A program made the translations under genes and the position numbers. The notes under the pieces were generated by a model. That model had not been told where the DNA came from. It saw only the letters and a program-made list of their open reading frames with translations, and made no database searches. DNA of 64,000 nt from Hydrogenophaga sp. (lineage in GTDB: Bacteria; Pseudomonadota; Gammaproteobacteria; Burkholderiales; Burkholderiaceae_C). The stretch is taken from NCBI RefSeq assembly GCF_019635465.1, contig NZ_JAHBZK010000002.1, positions 124,001 through 188,000 of the forward strand. Direction: 5' to 3'. Below are positions 54,138 through 63,253 of the stretch, piece by piece (the first letter of the stretch is position 1; each line of letters begins with the position of its first letter).

Positions 54138-55424
54138 ATGAGCACCACCGAACCGAGCAGCCGCATCGCCGGCTTCCACAAACTGTCGATCGCCGATCGC
54201 ATCGATGCGCTGGCCCGTTTTGCCGATCTCGATGCGAGCGATTGCGCCCTGTTGGGCAACACCGGCAACCTCGCGCCCGACCTGGCCGATCACCTGATCG
54301 AAAACGTGGTGGGCACGATGAACGTGCCACTGGGCATGGCCACCAACATGCGCATCGACGGACGCGACCGTCTGATCCCCATGGCCACCGAAGAATCGTC
54401 CGTGGTGGCTGCGGTCTGCAATGCCGCACGGCAGTGCTACGACGCAGGCGGCTTCACGACCTCGATGTCGGGCACGCTGATGATTGCGCAGATCCAGCTG
54501 TCGAACGTGGCAGACCCCTACCAGGCCCGGGTGCGCATCCTGGAGCGGCGCGACGAGGTGCAGGCCCTTTGTGACGCCTGTGACCCGGTGCTGGTCAAGC
54601 TGGGTGGTGGCTTTCGCGACCTGGAGGTGCGCGTGCTCGAGACCCGGGGCGGCACCATGGTCATCACGCACATCGTGGTCGACACGCGCGACGCGATGGG
54701 CGCCAACGCGGTCAACACCATGGCCGAACGCCTGGCGCCCGAGATCGCGCGCTGGACCGGCGGCCAAACCAACCTGCGCATCCTGTCCAACCTCGCCGAC
54801 CGGCGCCTGGCGCGCGCGCGCTGCGTCTGGCCGGTGGCCGCCATCGGGGGCGACGCGGTGCGCGACGCCATGGTCTCGGCCTACCACTTTGCCGACGCCG
54901 ACCCCTATCGGGCGGCGACCCACAACAAGGGCATCATGAACGGCATCAGCGCCGTCGTGCTGGCCACTGGTAATGACACCCGCGCCGTGGAAGCGGGTGC
55001 ACACGCCTACGCGGCGCGAGGCGGTCGCTACGCAAGCCTCACACATTGGGAGGTGACGGCCAGTGGCGATCTGGCCGGCAGCATCGAGCTGCCGATGGCG
55101 GTCGGGCTGGTCGGCGGCGCCACCAAGCTGCACCCCACCGCACGGCTGTCGCTGAAGGTGCTCGGTGTGCAGTCGGCACAGGCGCTCGCGCGGGTGATCG
55201 CAGCGGTCGGGCTGGCGCAGAACTTCTCGGCCATGAAGGCGTTGGCCACCACCGGCATTCAAAAGGGCCACATGGCCCTGCATTCGCAAAACATCGCGAT
55301 GATGGCTGGCGCCGTCGGCGCCGAGATCGAACAGGTGGCGCGCGTTCTGGTCGAGCGCGGCACGGTGCGCCTGGATGTGGCCGAGGCCGAACTGACGAAG
55401 TTGCGCGCGGGCGCAGCGGCCTGA
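54138..55424 (+). CDS. mvaA: class II (degradative) hydroxymethylglutaryl-CoA reductase
   Basis: A 428-residue enzyme catalysing mevalonate + CoA + 2 NAD+ to HMG-CoA + 2 NADH (or the reverse). Class II signatures are clear: ENVVGTMNVPLGMATNM, MATEESSVVAA (catalytic Glu at 85/86), DAMGANAVNTMAE, Lys264 in THNKGIMNG, Asp280 in ATGNDTRA and His382 in MALHSQNIAMM. These positions are close to Lys267, Asp283 and His381 of the Pseudomonas mevalonii enzyme. It follows a TRAP transporter under a MocR regulator, so it probably oxidises imported mevalonate. HMG-CoA lyase, the expected next enzyme, is not in this operon. Confidence 0.9.
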   Translation: MSTTEPSSRIAGFHKLSIADRIDALARFADLDASDCALLGNTGNLAPDLADHLIENVVGTMNVPLGMATNMRIDGRDRLIPMATEESSVVAAVCNAARQCYDAGGFTTSMSGTLMIAQIQLSNVADPYQARVRILERRDEVQALCDACDPVLVKLGGGFRDLEVRVLETRGGTMVITHIVVDTRDAMGANAVNTMAERLAPEIARWTGGQTNLRILSNLADRRLARARCVWPVAAIGGDAVRDAMVSAYHFADADPYRAATHNKGIMNGISAVVLATGNDTRAVEAGAHAYAARGGRYASLTHWEVTASGDLAGSIELPMAVGLVGGATKLHPTARLSLKVLGVQSAQALARVIAAVGLAQNFSAMKALATTGIQKGHMALHSQNIAMMAGAVGAEIEQVARVLVERGTVRLDVAEAELTKLRAGAAA

Positions 55425-55437
55425 GCGGCCGCTGCGC
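55411..55437. terminator. perfect 11-bp hairpin at convergent gene ends
   Basis: GCGCAGCGGCC and GGCCGCTGCGC enclose the loop TGAGC, whose first three bases are the stop codon of the HMG-CoA reductase gene. The htrA-type gene ends 12 bases beyond. There is no T run, but a very stable RNA hairpin would form in either transcript. Confidence 0.55.
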
Positions 55438-55448
55438 CGTCGGCGCGC

Positions 55449-56960
55449 TCAGCCCACCTTCACCGGCACGAACAGCACCGCGTCCTCGCGCCGCAGCTGC
55501 AGGGCGACGGTGCCTTTGCCTTTGAGGTCCTTGACCGCGGCCCGCACCTCGTCGGCGCTGGTCACGGGCTTGCCGTTGACGCCCATCAGGATGTCGCCCG
55601 GTTGCACGCCCGCGATTTCGGCCGGACCACTGACACCTTCGATCACCAGGCCGCGACGCTGGCCAGTGGCCTCGCGCTCGTCGGGTGACAGCGGGCGCAG
55701 CGCCAGACCGAGTTTGACCCCTTCTGCATTGCCGGCGCCCTTGTCGACGTTCTGGGTCGAGGCGTCCTGCGCGCCGCTCAGCTTGGCCGAAGTCTCACCG
55801 TCGTGGTGGTCGCGCCAGTACGCAATGTCGACCTTGTCGCCCGGCTTGGCCTCGCCGATGGCCAGTGGCAGATCGGCCACGCGGTCGATGTCGCGCCCGT
55901 TGACCTTGAGGACCACGTCGCCGGGCCGCAGACCGGCCTTTTGCGCCGGGCTGTCGGACTCGACTTCGGCGATCAATGCGCCGCGTGGACTCTTGAGGCC
56001 AAAGGACTCGGCCAGTGCCTGATCGACTTCCTGCGCCGACACACCCAGGTGCGCGTGCTCGGCGTGCCCGGTGCGCAGGATCTGGTCCTTGACCTTCATG
56101 GCCACGTCGATCGGGATGGCAAACGCCAGGCCCTGGTAGCCGCCGGTCTGGCTGTAGATCTGCGAGTTGATGCCCACGACTTGTCCCTTGGCGTTGAACA
56201 GCGGCCCGCCGGAGTTGCCGGGGTTGATGGCCACGTCGGTCTGGATGAAGGGCACGGCGCTTTCGTCCGGCAGGCTGCGGCCCTTGGCGCTCACGACGCC
56301 GGCGGTGGCGGTGTTCTCGAAGCCATACGGCGAACCAATCGCCAGCACCCACTCGCCCACCTTGAGCTGCTGCTCGCTGCCCAGCGGCACCACGGGCAGT
56401 CCCTTGGCGTCGATCTTGAGCACCGCCACGTCGGTGGTCGGGTCCACGCCCACCACCTTGGCCGAGTACTCGCGCCGGTCGCGCAGTTTGACGGTGACGC
56501 GGTTGGCGCCTTCCACCACGTGGGCGTTGGTCAGGATCACACCGTCGCTGTCGACGATGAAGCCGGATCCCTGTCCCCGCACCAGCTTGGGCGCCTGTTG
56601 TTGTTGCCCGAACGGGCCGAAGCCGAACGGCAAGCCCTCAAAGGGGTTGCCGTCGCCTTCATTCATGCGCACCTTGCGCATGCCGCTGACCGCGATGTTG
56701 ACGACCGCGTCGCCATGCGCCTGTGCAATGGACGAGAAGTCGGGCGTGGCGGTGGCCAGCACGGGTGCAGTGTGGGCACTGGCCGCGGCAGCGACCGCAG
56801 GGGTGGGGCCCGAAGTGTGAGCGGCCTGTCGGTCGTGGAACCACTGGGTGCTCCAGCCGCCCACCGCGCCGGACACCACCATGGCGCCGATCAGGGGCAG
56901 CAGCTTCCAGTTCGACGAAGGCGCGTTGCGCTCGGGAGGGGTTTCGGTGTCGATGTTCAT
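55449..56960 (-). CDS. HtrA/DegP-type periplasmic serine protease with two PDZ domains
   Basis: A 503-residue envelope protease. One N-terminal membrane helix (LLPLIGAMVVSGAVGGW) anchors or exports it. The trypsin-like domain has His147 (LTNAHVVEG), Asp177 (PTTDVAVLK) and Ser250 (NPGNSGGPLF). Two PDZ domains follow (LGVSAQEVDQAL onward and GLVIEGVSGPAEIAGVQPGD). It degrades misfolded periplasmic proteins. The ATG at 56960 overlaps the stop of a small unknown gene, so the two are translated together. A Gln-rich loop near 119-122 corresponds to the regulatory LA loop. Confidence 0.9.
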   Translation of the reverse strand: MNIDTETPPERNAPSSNWKLLPLIGAMVVSGAVGGWSTQWFHDRQAAHTSGPTPAVAAAASAHTAPVLATATPDFSSIAQAHGDAVVNIAVSGMRKVRMNEGDGNPFEGLPFGFGPFGQQQQAPKLVRGQGSGFIVDSDGVILTNAHVVEGANRVTVKLRDRREYSAKVVGVDPTTDVAVLKIDAKGLPVVPLGSEQQLKVGEWVLAIGSPYGFENTATAGVVSAKGRSLPDESAVPFIQTDVAINPGNSGGPLFNAKGQVVGINSQIYSQTGGYQGLAFAIPIDVAMKVKDQILRTGHAEHAHLGVSAQEVDQALAESFGLKSPRGALIAEVESDSPAQKAGLRPGDVVLKVNGRDIDRVADLPLAIGEAKPGDKVDIAYWRDHHDGETSAKLSGAQDASTQNVDKGAGNAEGVKLGLALRPLSPDEREATGQRRGLVIEGVSGPAEIAGVQPGDILMGVNGKPVTSADEVRAAVKDLKGKGTVALQLRREDAVLFVPVKVG

Positions 56961-57310
56961 GAGGGTTCTCCTTTGTCGAGCTGGACCATCAGCAAGGCGT
57001 CGCCGGCCTGTCGCAATGCGCTCAGCGCCTCCCAGGGGTGGTGCTGGCGCAGGTGAAATGCCGCCTCCTCGATGTGCATCGACGACACCGTGCCTTCGGA
57101 AGCCCCCTCGCGCAGCAACCAGCGTGCGTGGCCGATGCGGCGCGCGGCCTGGTCGTCGTGGTCGCAATAGATCGCCACGATGGCTTCGCGCACGTCATCG
57201 CGCAGGGCCTGGACGTCGGCGCTGGTGTTGACGATCGGGTGGGGAACGGCGTGGCCGGTGGCGTGGATCAGGGAGTCGATGCCCACCATGGACGCTTGCA
57301 TTTCGTTCAT
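56957..57310 (-). CDS. unknown 117-residue protein coupled to the HtrA gene
   Basis: A small acidic-to-neutral protein, mostly helical, with several histidines (HHPWEALSALRQAGDALLM). No signal peptide or membrane helix is evident, and I recognise no family. The ribosome site GGAGAA precedes the ATG at 57310 and its stop overlaps the htrA start (ATGA), so it is a real gene translated with the protease. It could be an accessory or regulator of HtrA. A G+C-rich hairpin (CCGGGCA-CCG-TGCCCGG) lies upstream, between it and mprF. Confidence 0.7.
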   Translation of the reverse strand: MNEMQASMVGIDSLIHATGHAVPHPIVNTSADVQALRDDVREAIVAIYCDHDDQAARRIGHARWLLREGASEGTVSSMHIEEAAFHLRQHHPWEALSALRQAGDALLMVQLDKGEPS

Positions 57311-57461
57311 TGCGTTCTCCGGCTGGCGTTGTGCCGGGCACCGTGCCCGGGTTTTGGTTCCAGCGTGTGAGACGCATGGTGGTCGCCCGATGTGGCCTGC
57401 GTGCTACCGCTGGCCGCGGCCATGTTTCGTTTGAAACCTGCCGGTGCAAACGCCGGCCCGC

Positions 57462-60059
57462 TCAGCGCGCGAGCACGCCGCGCCAGCCTCCGGCAATCAG
57501 CGAGGCCACATCGAGCAGCACACCGGGCAAGGCCAGTCCACCCGGGCAGGCCAGGTAGCGCGGCTGCCACTCAGGATCGAACTTCTGCTTGTAGGCGCGC
57601 AGCCCCTGGAAGTTGTAGAAGTGCTCGCCGGAGCGGTACAGCGTGGTCCCCAGCCGGTGCCACAGCGGCGCCAGGGGGTGTGACTCCAGGCCCGACAGCG
57701 GCGCCATGCCCAGGCTGAAGCTTTGGTAGCCCTTGGCGGCACCCCACAACATCACCTGGGTGAACAGGACGTCCATGACCCCGCCCACCGCCTGCGGGTC
57801 ATGGCGCATCAGGTCGATGGACAACTCGTCGTGCCCATTGCCCGGCCACAGGTTGGCAAAGGCAACGATGCGCCCTTCCTTGCGCACCAGGGCGATCGGA
57901 AAGTGGCGCAGGTAGTCGGCATCGAAACGCCCGAGCGAGAAGCCCTTCTCGCGCGTGGCCTTGCCCTGCAGCCAATGGTCCGAGACCTCGCGCAGTTGCG
58001 CCATGTGTGCCTCGACCTCCCCGGGCGCGATCACCTCGAATTGCAGGCCCTCGCGCTCGGCCCGGCGCAGGGCCTGGCGCAGGTGGGCGCGGCGTGGGCC
58101 CTCGAGCGAGAAGCCTGACAAGGGCACCACCGCCTCCTCGCCGAGCTTGATGGCGCTCAGGCCCATGTCGAGGTAGAGCGGCAGGCGATCAGCGCTGACC
58201 TGGTAGAACACCGCGCGCCCGCCGTGCCGGTCGGCCATTTCGCGCAGCCGCCAGGCCAGGGCCTCGCCGGCCTCGGCCTCGCCCACCGGGTCACCCATGG
58301 CGATCCAGCTGCGGCCCTGCACCTGGTACATCAGCATGGCCTGCTGGTGGTCGTCGAACAGCAGGCGCTTGTCGCCCAGCAGGGCCAGTGCGGCATCGGT
58401 GCGCGGGCATTGGGCCACCAGGGTCTGCGCCAGGCGCAGCTGCCCGCCATCGACCTGTTGCGGCGCCGCGCCGCGCGGGCGCACCGCCTGCCAGGTCAGC
58501 AAGCCCAGGCAGGCCACGGCCACCAGCAGGCTGGCACGCAGGTAGCGCGGCGCATCGGCGCGCAACGCAAACTGCCACCACAGATCGTTGGCGTATTCAA
58601 CGTGTCGAAAGCTGAACAGGCCGAGCCAGACCGAGGCCACCACCACCGCCCCCACGCCCAGCCACACCTGGGGGCCCATGGCCTGCAAGTCGTTGGCCAG
58701 GTGCCAGCGTGACTGTCGCCGAAAGCCGGCTTTGCCCGCGGCGAGCACGCCCGCGGCCAGCACCGCAATCACCGCCTCGGGCACGTCCAGTCCCTTGGTC
58801 AATGACGCCAGGGCGCCGGCCAGCAACAGGACCATGGCCAGGCGCCGCGCGGCGTCGACGCGTTGCAGCAGCGCGCGCGAGAGGATCAGCAAGGCCAGGC
58901 CGATCAGGCTGCCCGCCAGGTGCGAGAACTCGATGGCTGCCAGCGGCACCACTTCGCGCAGCGCGTGCAGGCGCGAGGAGTCGGCCGGCAGGCTGCCCGA
59001 CAGCAGCAGCACCGCGCCAGCGGCAAAGGCCAGGGTGGCGCTCAACCAGGGCGCCAGCCAGGCCGCCACCGGTTGCGTGTAGGCCAGCCATTGCCGCGCG
59101 CGCGTGGCGTGGGCGCGCAGCACCAGCCCCAATGCCAGCAAGGCGGCCAGGCCCAGGGGAAGCAGGTAGTAGACGGCCCGGTACGCCAGGCTGGCGGCGA
59201 GCAGGTGGTGGGCCGGCACCTGGGGCAGTGCCGCGATCAGCACCGCCTCGAACACACCGATGCCGCCGGGCACATGGCTCACGATGCCCGCCACCATGGC
59301 CAGCAGATAGATGCCGAGGAAGGGCAGCCACGCGATGGCCCCGTCGGGCAGCAGACACCACAGCACCAGCGAGGCCGAGGCCAGATCGATCAGCGACAGC
59401 CCCAGTTGCATCGTTGCCTGCGGCAACGATGGCAACGGCAATTGCCAGTCGCGCAGGCTCAGTGTGGGTGCGCCGAAGGCCACGCGGGCCAGCACGCCCA
59501 GTGGCACCGCGCACAGCAGGGCGCCGGCCACGTGACCCCAGGCGGGCGCCAGGTGAACGGCTCGCAGCGTGGACGCGGGCTCCAGCCACAGCGCCAGGCC
59601 CACGCACAGCGTGACGCCCAGGCCGAAGGACAAACCCACCAGCCCCGACAGCGTGGCCACCTCGCCGGGGTTGAGTCCCCAGGCGCCGTACAGCCGCAAG
59701 CGCACCGCGCCGCCGCTGAGCACCGACAGCCCCACGTTGTGTCCCAGGGCGGTGGCCATGAACGCGGTGGCGGCCGCGTGCGGCCAGGGCACCGCGCGGC
59801 GCATCACGCGCAGCGCGATCAGGTCGTAGGCCACCAGTGCCGCATAGCTGCAGGCCGTGGCGGTCAGGGCCAGGCCCAACGACAGTGGTGGCAGCGCACG
59901 CAGCTGTTGCACCACGTCGCGCAGGTGCGCCCCCGCCAGTGCGCGATGCAACCAGGCCAGTGCCAGCGCCAGCAACAGCAGGCTTGCCGCGCTGGCGATC
60001 CAGCGCCAGGGCAGTCCGGCCCATCGGGCCGGCAAGGAGGGTGGGGTGACGGGGCTCAT
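57462..60059 (-). CDS. mprF: phosphatidylglycerol lysyltransferase/flippase MprF
   Basis: An 865-residue inner-membrane protein. The N-terminal 500 residues form 13-14 helices of the flippase part, with GHNVGLSVLSGGAVRLRLYG and SHVPGGIGVFEAVL. The C-terminal DUF2156 transferase domain contains GDPVGEAEAGEALAWRL, LGEEAVVPLSGFSLEGP and NLWPGNGHDELSIDLMR. It adds lysine (or alanine) from aminoacyl-tRNA to phosphatidylglycerol and moves it to the outer leaflet, lowering surface charge and sensitivity to cationic peptides. Length and order match the full two-domain family. Confidence 0.92.
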   Translation of the reverse strand: MSPVTPPSLPARWAGLPWRWIASAASLLLLALALAWLHRALAGAHLRDVVQQLRALPPLSLGLALTATACSYAALVAYDLIALRVMRRAVPWPHAAATAFMATALGHNVGLSVLSGGAVRLRLYGAWGLNPGEVATLSGLVGLSFGLGVTLCVGLALWLEPASTLRAVHLAPAWGHVAGALLCAVPLGVLARVAFGAPTLSLRDWQLPLPSLPQATMQLGLSLIDLASASLVLWCLLPDGAIAWLPFLGIYLLAMVAGIVSHVPGGIGVFEAVLIAALPQVPAHHLLAASLAYRAVYYLLPLGLAALLALGLVLRAHATRARQWLAYTQPVAAWLAPWLSATLAFAAGAVLLLSGSLPADSSRLHALREVVPLAAIEFSHLAGSLIGLALLILSRALLQRVDAARRLAMVLLLAGALASLTKGLDVPEAVIAVLAAGVLAAGKAGFRRQSRWHLANDLQAMGPQVWLGVGAVVVASVWLGLFSFRHVEYANDLWWQFALRADAPRYLRASLLVAVACLGLLTWQAVRPRGAAPQQVDGGQLRLAQTLVAQCPRTDAALALLGDKRLLFDDHQQAMLMYQVQGRSWIAMGDPVGEAEAGEALAWRLREMADRHGGRAVFYQVSADRLPLYLDMGLSAIKLGEEAVVPLSGFSLEGPRRAHLRQALRRAEREGLQFEVIAPGEVEAHMAQLREVSDHWLQGKATREKGFSLGRFDADYLRHFPIALVRKEGRIVAFANLWPGNGHDELSIDLMRHDPQAVGGVMDVLFTQVMLWGAAKGYQSFSLGMAPLSGLESHPLAPLWHRLGTTLYRSGEHFYNFQGLRAYKQKFDPEWQPRYLACPGGLALPGVLLDVASLIAGGWRGVLAR

Positions 60060-60089
60060 CCGGTCGTATGGGTCGGCCGGTCATTCTGC

Positions 60090-60119
60090 AAAAAAAACGG
60101 CCATCCGCAGATGGCCGTT
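60090..60119 (-). terminator. Rho-independent terminator of the small lysine-rich gene
   Basis: On the minus strand AACGGCCAT-CTGCGG-ATGGCCGTT forms a 9-bp stem followed by eight Ts, 31 bases after the stop of the gene at 60151-60492 and before mprF. Confidence 0.85.
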
Positions 60120-60150
60120 CAAAAGGCGCGAGGAGGCGCGCCCGAGGGGC

Positions 60151-60492
60151 TTACTTGGTGGTCTCGGTCTTGGTGTCTGCCTTGATGTCCGCCTTCATGT
60201 CGGCTTTCGCGGCGGGCTTGTGGCTGGCCAGTTCGAGCTTGTGCTTCTGCGCCAGCTCTTTCTCTTCCTTCTTCTTGGCCACCGCCTGGTCGTGCTTGGC
60301 CTTGCGCTCGGCCTCTTTCTTGGCGAGCTGTTCCTTCTTCTGCAGTGCCAGGTCCTTCTTGGTCTGCGCGGGCATCGTCATGGTGGCCGACGTGGCCGGC
60401 TTGGTGGCCGGCGCCGTGGTGGTGCCTTGCGCCCAGGTGCTGGCACCCAGGGCAGCGATCGCCGAGGCAATGAGGGCGTTGCGAACGTTCAT
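60151..60492 (-). CDS. small secreted Ala/Lys-rich protein
   Basis: A 113-residue protein. A signal peptide (ALIASAIAALGASTWA) is cleaved near AQG. The rest is almost entirely Ala, Lys, Glu and Thr: a charged helical segment (KKDLALQKKEQLAKKEAE) and a tail of four KAD-type repeats (KADMKADIKADTK). There is no recognised domain. It is a single-gene transcript with its own strong terminator, which implies real expression. Its highly charged coil suggests a cell-envelope or polyanion-binding role. That is inference. Confidence 0.72.
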   Translation of the reverse strand: MNVRNALIASAIAALGASTWAQGTTTAPATKPATSATMTMPAQTKKDLALQKKEQLAKKEAERKAKHDQAVAKKKEEKELAQKHKLELASHKPAAKADMKADIKADTKTETTK

Positions 60493-60611
60493 GAAAATCT
60501 CCAGGGTTGCAGCGGTGTCGGAGGGTGGTGATTGCTGCGTTGTTCTGACCACGCAGCGAATGCTCGCGGTGCTTGCCGCACGGCATGTGTCGGCGCCGGA
60601 GGGCGCCGGTT

Positions 60612-63182
60612 TCACTTGCAACGTCGGCGTTGCAGGAACAGGCGCTCGAGCGTGTCGCTGAGCTCGGCCAGTGACAGCGGCTTCTTGATCACCGCGTCCA
60701 CACCCGAGTCGGCCGCGCGGCGCTCGAAGTCGGTGCCCCCGTAGGCGGTCACGATGACGCTGACGATGTCGGGCGCCAGGGCCTTGCAACGGGCGATCAG
60801 GCTCAGGCCGTTGAGTCCGGGCATGAGCTGGTCGCTGATCACCGCATCGAACAGCGCGGGCTCGGTGGTGAAGGCGGCCAGCGCGTCGCTCGACTGGGTG
60901 AAGCCGCGCGGTTCGTAGCCCAGGTCGGCCAGGGTTTCTTCCAGCAACTCCACCAGAGCGGGTTCGTCGTCCACCACCAGGATCACTTCGCCCTGGCCGC
61001 CGGCGGTGGGCACCACGGGCGCGGCCGCCGCATTGGGCGGCACCTGGCCCGCCACCGGTCGCCACGGCACGTACAGGTCGAAGCGCGTGCCTTCGCCCGG
61101 GGCGGTCTGGAGGTCGAGCGCGCCATCGGCGTCCCGCACGGTGTTGTGCACCACCGTCATGCCCAGGCCGGTGCCACCGGTGCCGGCGCGCGTGGTGAAG
61201 AAGGGGTCCAGCAGGTGCGGCAGGTGCTCGGGGGCAATGCCGGGTCCGTCGTCGAGCACGCTCAGGCGCAGCCAGTGGCCGGGCCGCAACTGACCATGCC
61301 AGAGCACGCGCGGCTCGGTCACCGTCTCCAGGTGCAGGCTGGCCTGCAGCCGCCCCTGGCCGTGCAGCGCCTGCACGGCGTTGCGCAGCAGGTTCAGGCA
61401 GGCCTCGAACCAGGCCACCGGATCGCCGTCGAGCGTGACGTCGTCGATGGCCATGTCCAGGCTCGCGTGCACCGTGGCGGGCAGCCCCTCGGTGGCCAGG
61501 GCCCAGGCCTCGCGCAGGACCTCGCGCGGGCGCACCTGTCGGGGCTGGCCGTCGCTGCCCTGGCCGGACGCGGTGAGGCGTTCCACCAGGGTCTTGCCGC
61601 GGCGTGCCGCCTCCAGGATGCGATCGAGGTGCACGCGCGTGGGGTGATCGGGTGCTGTCTGCTCGTGGGCGCGCTCGCCAAAGCCCTGGATGGCCGCCAG
61701 CACGTTGTTGAAATCGTGCGCCACACCGCCGGCCAGCGTGCCCAGGGCTTCCAGGCGGCGCGCGCGCTGCAGTTGCTCGTCGAGCCGACGGGCCTGATCG
61801 GCCATGGCGACCTCGTCGGTCACGTCGTAGGCGGTGCCCGCCAGCGCCGGTGCGGCGCCGTCGGTGCGTGCCAGTGCACGGCCGCGCACGCGCACATGGC
61901 GTGGCGTTTGCCCGGGCGGCGTGACCCGCAACGTGACCGAGAAGTCTGCGTTGCCCTGCGCCAGGTGCGCGCGCAAGGCCTCGGCCAGGCGCGCGCGTTC
62001 GTCGGCGTCGATGCGGTCGTCCCAGCCCAGCGGTGCGTTGGCGCGCGCCTCGTCGCCCGGCAGAAAGCCCATGAGCTCTCGCATGCGCGGCGACAGGTAG
62101 TGGCGCTCCCGTTCGGGCAACCATTCCCACAGGCCCTCGCGTGCCGCGTTGAAGGCGCGCGCCGCGCGCGCCTGCTGGCGCTGCAGGTGGTGTTGACTCA
62201 GTTCGCGCCAGCGCTGCTCGCGGGCGTGGCGCAGGCTCAGTGCGGCCGTGATGAGCAAGGCGATGCCACCGACGGCGGCGGCCAGCGCCGCCTGACCACG
62301 CCAGTCCTGCAGCACGGCGTCGCGGTCGCGTGTGAGCACCATGGTCATGGGCGCGCGCTGCAAGGCGCGCCCGACCACCAGCCAGTGGCGATCGCGACCG
62401 CCGGCGTGGGTGCTGTCCAGGTCCAGTGTCCAGGCGCGCTCGTCGGCGGGTGGGCGCCAGCCTTCGGGCCACACCACGGTGTCGCTGACGGCGGGCTCGG
62501 CCAGCCAGAGCCGACCATCGCTGCGCACCAGCTGCAGACGTGCATCGGCGGCCGGGCTGGTGCGGGTGAAGCCGCCCACCAGCAGCGATGGGTCGGCCGC
62601 CAACACGATCACGCCGGCCTGGCGCCCATCACCCAGGTACCAGGGCATGGACAAGGGCACCCAGGGTTGCGGCTCGCCGGGCCAGCGTTCGGGCGTGCCC
62701 AGGCCGGCGCTGCCGGGCGGTGCACCCAGGGCCGCGCGGAAGTAGTCGGCCTGCGCCAGCGGCGGCGGTTCGGCATCGTCGTCGGCGCTTTGCAGCACGC
62801 TGCCGTCGGGCCCGGCGATCAGCAGCTGGCGTACCCACGGCAGGGCCGCGGCCCGCGCGCGCAACAGGGGTTGGGCCACCGGGTCGCTGGGGTGCCAGCT
62901 GCCGCTGGCGAGTTCTTCGGTGGTGGCCTGCATGGCGGTTTGCGACGCCGCCAGGGCGCTGTCGGCCTGGTCGGCCAGCGCCGCCACCAGGGCGCCCAGG
63001 GTGCGGCGTTCGGCGTCCAGGTTCTGCTGGCGCAGGCCGGCCAGACCGGCGGCCAGCCCCAGCAGCAGCAGTGCGGCCAGCAGCACCGGCAGCACCACCG
63101 AGCGGTGCAGCACCACCTCGCGCCAGCGCGGGGGTGCGGTGTCCGCTTCGTCGTCGTCGAGAAAGAGTTCGGTGGTGGGCAT
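60612..63182 (-). CDS. hybrid membrane sensor histidine kinase with C-terminal receiver
   Basis: An 856-residue membrane kinase. A helix at about 27-50 and another near 300-320 flank a periplasmic sensor domain of the dCache/CHASE type (GPDGSVLQSADDD, WYLGDGRQAGVIVLA). A PAS-like segment (about 350-460), HisKA with His489 in GVAHDFNNVL and HATPase (DDGPGIAPEH, GTGLGMTVVH) follow, then a receiver domain (VDDEPALVELL, AVISDQLMPGLNG, KKP). The built-in receiver may pass the phosphate onward to an Hpt or modulate the kinase. A separate OmpR-type regulator is divergent just upstream. Confidence 0.9.
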   Translation of the reverse strand: MPTTELFLDDDEADTAPPRWREVVLHRSVVLPVLLAALLLLGLAAGLAGLRQQNLDAERRTLGALVAALADQADSALAASQTAMQATTEELASGSWHPSDPVAQPLLRARAAALPWVRQLLIAGPDGSVLQSADDDAEPPPLAQADYFRAALGAPPGSAGLGTPERWPGEPQPWVPLSMPWYLGDGRQAGVIVLAADPSLLVGGFTRTSPAADARLQLVRSDGRLWLAEPAVSDTVVWPEGWRPPADERAWTLDLDSTHAGGRDRHWLVVGRALQRAPMTMVLTRDRDAVLQDWRGQAALAAAVGGIALLITAALSLRHAREQRWRELSQHHLQRQQARAARAFNAAREGLWEWLPERERHYLSPRMRELMGFLPGDEARANAPLGWDDRIDADERARLAEALRAHLAQGNADFSVTLRVTPPGQTPRHVRVRGRALARTDGAAPALAGTAYDVTDEVAMADQARRLDEQLQRARRLEALGTLAGGVAHDFNNVLAAIQGFGERAHEQTAPDHPTRVHLDRILEAARRGKTLVERLTASGQGSDGQPRQVRPREVLREAWALATEGLPATVHASLDMAIDDVTLDGDPVAWFEACLNLLRNAVQALHGQGRLQASLHLETVTEPRVLWHGQLRPGHWLRLSVLDDGPGIAPEHLPHLLDPFFTTRAGTGGTGLGMTVVHNTVRDADGALDLQTAPGEGTRFDLYVPWRPVAGQVPPNAAAAPVVPTAGGQGEVILVVDDEPALVELLEETLADLGYEPRGFTQSSDALAAFTTEPALFDAVISDQLMPGLNGLSLIARCKALAPDIVSVIVTAYGGTDFERRAADSGVDAVIKKPLSLAELSDTLERLFLQRRRCK

Positions 63183-63253
63183 GGCCGTGCGCGCGAGGCG
63201 TTGACGCTACCATCGAATCCGCGCGGGCGCAGGTGCCGCGCCTGGAGCCTTGC

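Noticed and set aside
57338-57354. Terminator after mprF
   Set aside because: CCGGGCA-CCG-TGCCCGG forms a stable stem, but on the minus strand, the direction of mprF transcription, no T run follows; left as a hairpin of unknown role.
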